From positions 1-6,020 of the forward strand of contig QHUF01000174.1 in NCBI GenBank assembly GCA_003221075.1: a stretch of 6,020 nt of DNA, read 5' to 3'. Positions 4,859 through 6,020 of this stretch are shown here, in pieces. Source of the DNA: Gemmatimonadota bacterium. GTDB taxonomy: Bacteria; Gemmatimonadota; Gemmatimonadetes; Gemmatimonadales; GWC2-71-9. The notes below the pieces were generated by a model. That model was not told the DNA's origin. It was given only the letters and a program-made list of their open reading frames with translations, and did not search any database. Position numbers and translations under genes: made by a program. The stretch's first letter is position 1. The number at the start of each line of letters is the position of its first letter.

Positions 4859-6020
4859 GGCAGCCGCACGCCGCCGAGCAGCTGTCGGAGCCGCTGTTCG
4901 AGGTTCTTCTGGAGCTCGTCGATCCGCGTGCGCTGCTGCGCCACCTGCGTCTGCGCCCGTGTCTGGACCTCGGTCACCCGCGCGCGTACCGGACCGACCT
5001 TGGCGTTCACCAGCGCGTCGACGCGATCACGCTGCTGTTTCTCCGCCGCGGCGACCTGTTCACCGAGGACCGCGCGCAGGCGCGCCGCGATCGCCTGATC
5101 GAGATTCGACCGCACGGCGAGATCCGGATGATGCAGTGCGCCCGACAGACGCGACTCGACGTCGAGATTCGAGATGCCGGACACGGCCTGCCAGATCAGC
5201 TTGCCGATCGTGCTGTTCGCGAAACCGGAATCGCGCGTCCAACGCACGTTCGTCGAGCGGATCGCGAAGCGCGCGCGGATCGTATCGCCGTTCAGGGCGA
5301 AGCCGAGCTGCGTCGTGGCCGCGCCCGGGTCGAGCTTGAGCGGCACGCCGGGAACCTCGAAGGCCGGAAGCGTGATTCCCCCGAGCGTTGCGCCGGCCGT
5401 GTCGACCGGAATCGCGCGCACGTGATTGAGCATCGCGCCCGCCGCGAGCTGCGGCCCGCTGGCCTGGAAGGCCGTAGGTCGGCCATACAATGCCGGATCG
5501 CTGGTCAGCCCCGTGAGCCGGCCGGCGTAGCGCTGCGGCAGGAACGACAGCTCGGCGCTGCGCAGCAGGAAGGCGGGCAAGGCGCGCTCTTTGGGAAAGC
5601 GCACATCTTCGCCGGCGCGCCGCACGCGGGGCGGCCCGGTCGTGGCGCGGGGCAAGAGCCCCGGCGGCATGTAGCGGCGCGCCAGCTGCGCGTAGTACAG
5701 GACCCGCTCGAACGGCTTGATGGCGCCCGGCGCGAACAACGCGGCGCCGATCTGCGGAGCGTCGAGATTCGGCAGCTTCAGCAGGCTGCGTGCGAACGCG
5801 TAGTCCCGGCCCCGCGCGCTGTCGAGCCCGGCGAGCCCGGCCTGCAGATCGGCGACGCCGGTTTTGACGCCCCGATCGAGTGCCGTGACGCGACCCTGCG
5901 CGCGCTTGAGGCGGTCGATCGCCTGCCGTGCTTCGTTCAGCGCGGCGAGATCGGTGGCGCGCGCATGCCGCAGCCGCTCGAGTGTGGCACTCGCCGAATC
6001 GAGCGTCGGGCCCAGGCGCA
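4855..6020 (-). CDS. TIGR03545-like uncharacterised envelope protein (C-terminal 387 residues, 5' partial)
   Basis: The frame is open from the right edge to the TGA at 4855-4857; a TTG at 5739 is internal. The visible part begins with a helical, probably coiled-coil stretch (about 1-70, e.g. ATLERLRHARATDLAAL). Next comes SLLKLPNLDAPQIGAALF (78-95), ERVLYYAQLARRYMPPGL (about 104-121), RRAGEDVRFP (133-142) and LPAFLLRSAELS (147-158). A beta-rich region follows, with an AsmA-like segment at about 280-306 (LSGALHHPDLAVRSNLD). It ends in a long charged coiled coil (about 314-383). From memory, the K/LLxLPxLD, YYxxARRYxPP and rxGxDVxFP...lPaFLlR signatures match the uncharacterised TIGR03545 family, known from outer-membrane bacteria and often paired with a TIGR03546 gene, which would lie outside this window. 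No biochemical role is known to me. The extended beta plus coiled-coil build suggests an envelope-spanning or lipid-handling protein. It is the first visible gene of the - strand operon and overlaps the next by 4 nt. Confidence 0.65.
   Translation of the reverse strand, partial: RLGPTLDSASATLERLRHARATDLAALNEARQAIDRLKRAQGRVTALDRGVKTGVADLQAGLAGLDSARGRDYAFARSLLKLPNLDAPQIGAALFAPGAIKPFERVLYYAQLARRYMPPGLLPRATTGPPRVRRAGEDVRFPKERALPAFLLRSAELSFLPQRYAGRLTGLTSDPALYGRPTAFQASGPQLAAGAMLNHVRAIPVDTAGATLGGITLPAFEVPGVPLKLDPGAATTQLGFALNGDTIRARFAIRSTNVRWTRDSGFANSTIGKLIWQAVSGISNLDVESRLSGALHHPDLAVRSNLDQAIAARLRAVLGEQVAAAEKQQRDRVDALVNAKVGPVRARVTEVQTRAQTQVAQQRTRIDELQKNLEQRLRQLLGGVRLP

Noticed and set aside
5737..5739. 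TTG as the start of the TIGR03545-like protein
   Set aside because: The upstream frame to the window edge is open and encodes family-like sequence (SLLKLPNLDAPQIG) directly before it.

Overview
The window is GC-rich (my impression is about two-thirds G+C) and densely coded. It carries one gene on the + strand and a run of five on the - strand. A lipoprotein signal, an ECF sigma factor paired with a FecR-domain anti-sigma protein, and a TIGR03545-like protein (a family I recall from bacteria with outer membranes) suggest a free-living Gram-negative, diderm bacterium. The style of the sigma/anti-sigma pair reminds me of Gemmatimonadota or Acidobacteriota. That is an impression, not a placement.

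Layout. Positions 1-1361 (+) hold the C-terminal part of a molybdenum-hydroxylase large subunit of the isoquinoline 1-oxidoreductase beta type; its start lies left of the window. Positions 1362-1529 lie between two convergent genes. They are filled almost stop codon to stop codon by degenerate copies of a ~20-bp repeat, in one orientation on the left and the opposite on the right. The centre folds into a strong hairpin that probably terminates transcription. The rest is on the - strand, in transcription order: a TIGR03545-like protein (6020-4855, N-terminus outside), a two-helix membrane protein with a bacterial PH-like segment (4858-4238), an ECF sigma factor (4233-3700), a membrane-anchored FecR-domain protein (3703-2705), and a lipoprotein of the endonuclease/exonuclease/phosphatase (EEP) fold (2633-1530).

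The first four - strand genes overlap by 4 nt (ATGA), are separated by 4 nt, and overlap by 4 nt, so they are very likely one translationally coupled operon. The EEP gene follows after 71 nt. That gap holds a plausible sigma70-type promoter, so the gene may be read through, independently transcribed, or both. The FecR protein is the obvious candidate to hold the sigma factor at the membrane. The TIGR03545-like and PH-like proteins are envelope-associated, which fits a module that senses or maintains the cell envelope, but no signal or target is visible.

The two most unusual features are non-coding in character. One is the inverted array of 20-bp repeats at 1360-1530. The other is a perfect 24-bp palindrome (3899-3922) inside the sigma-factor gene. 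It falls exactly in the linker between the sigma2 and sigma4 domains, is read in frame, and is bracketed by an 8-bp direct repeat. It looks like a small palindromic element accommodated in a coding sequence. No RNA genes, CRISPR arrays, transposase genes or origins were seen. Apart from 1362-1529 and 2634-2704 there is no non-coding stretch longer than a few bases.
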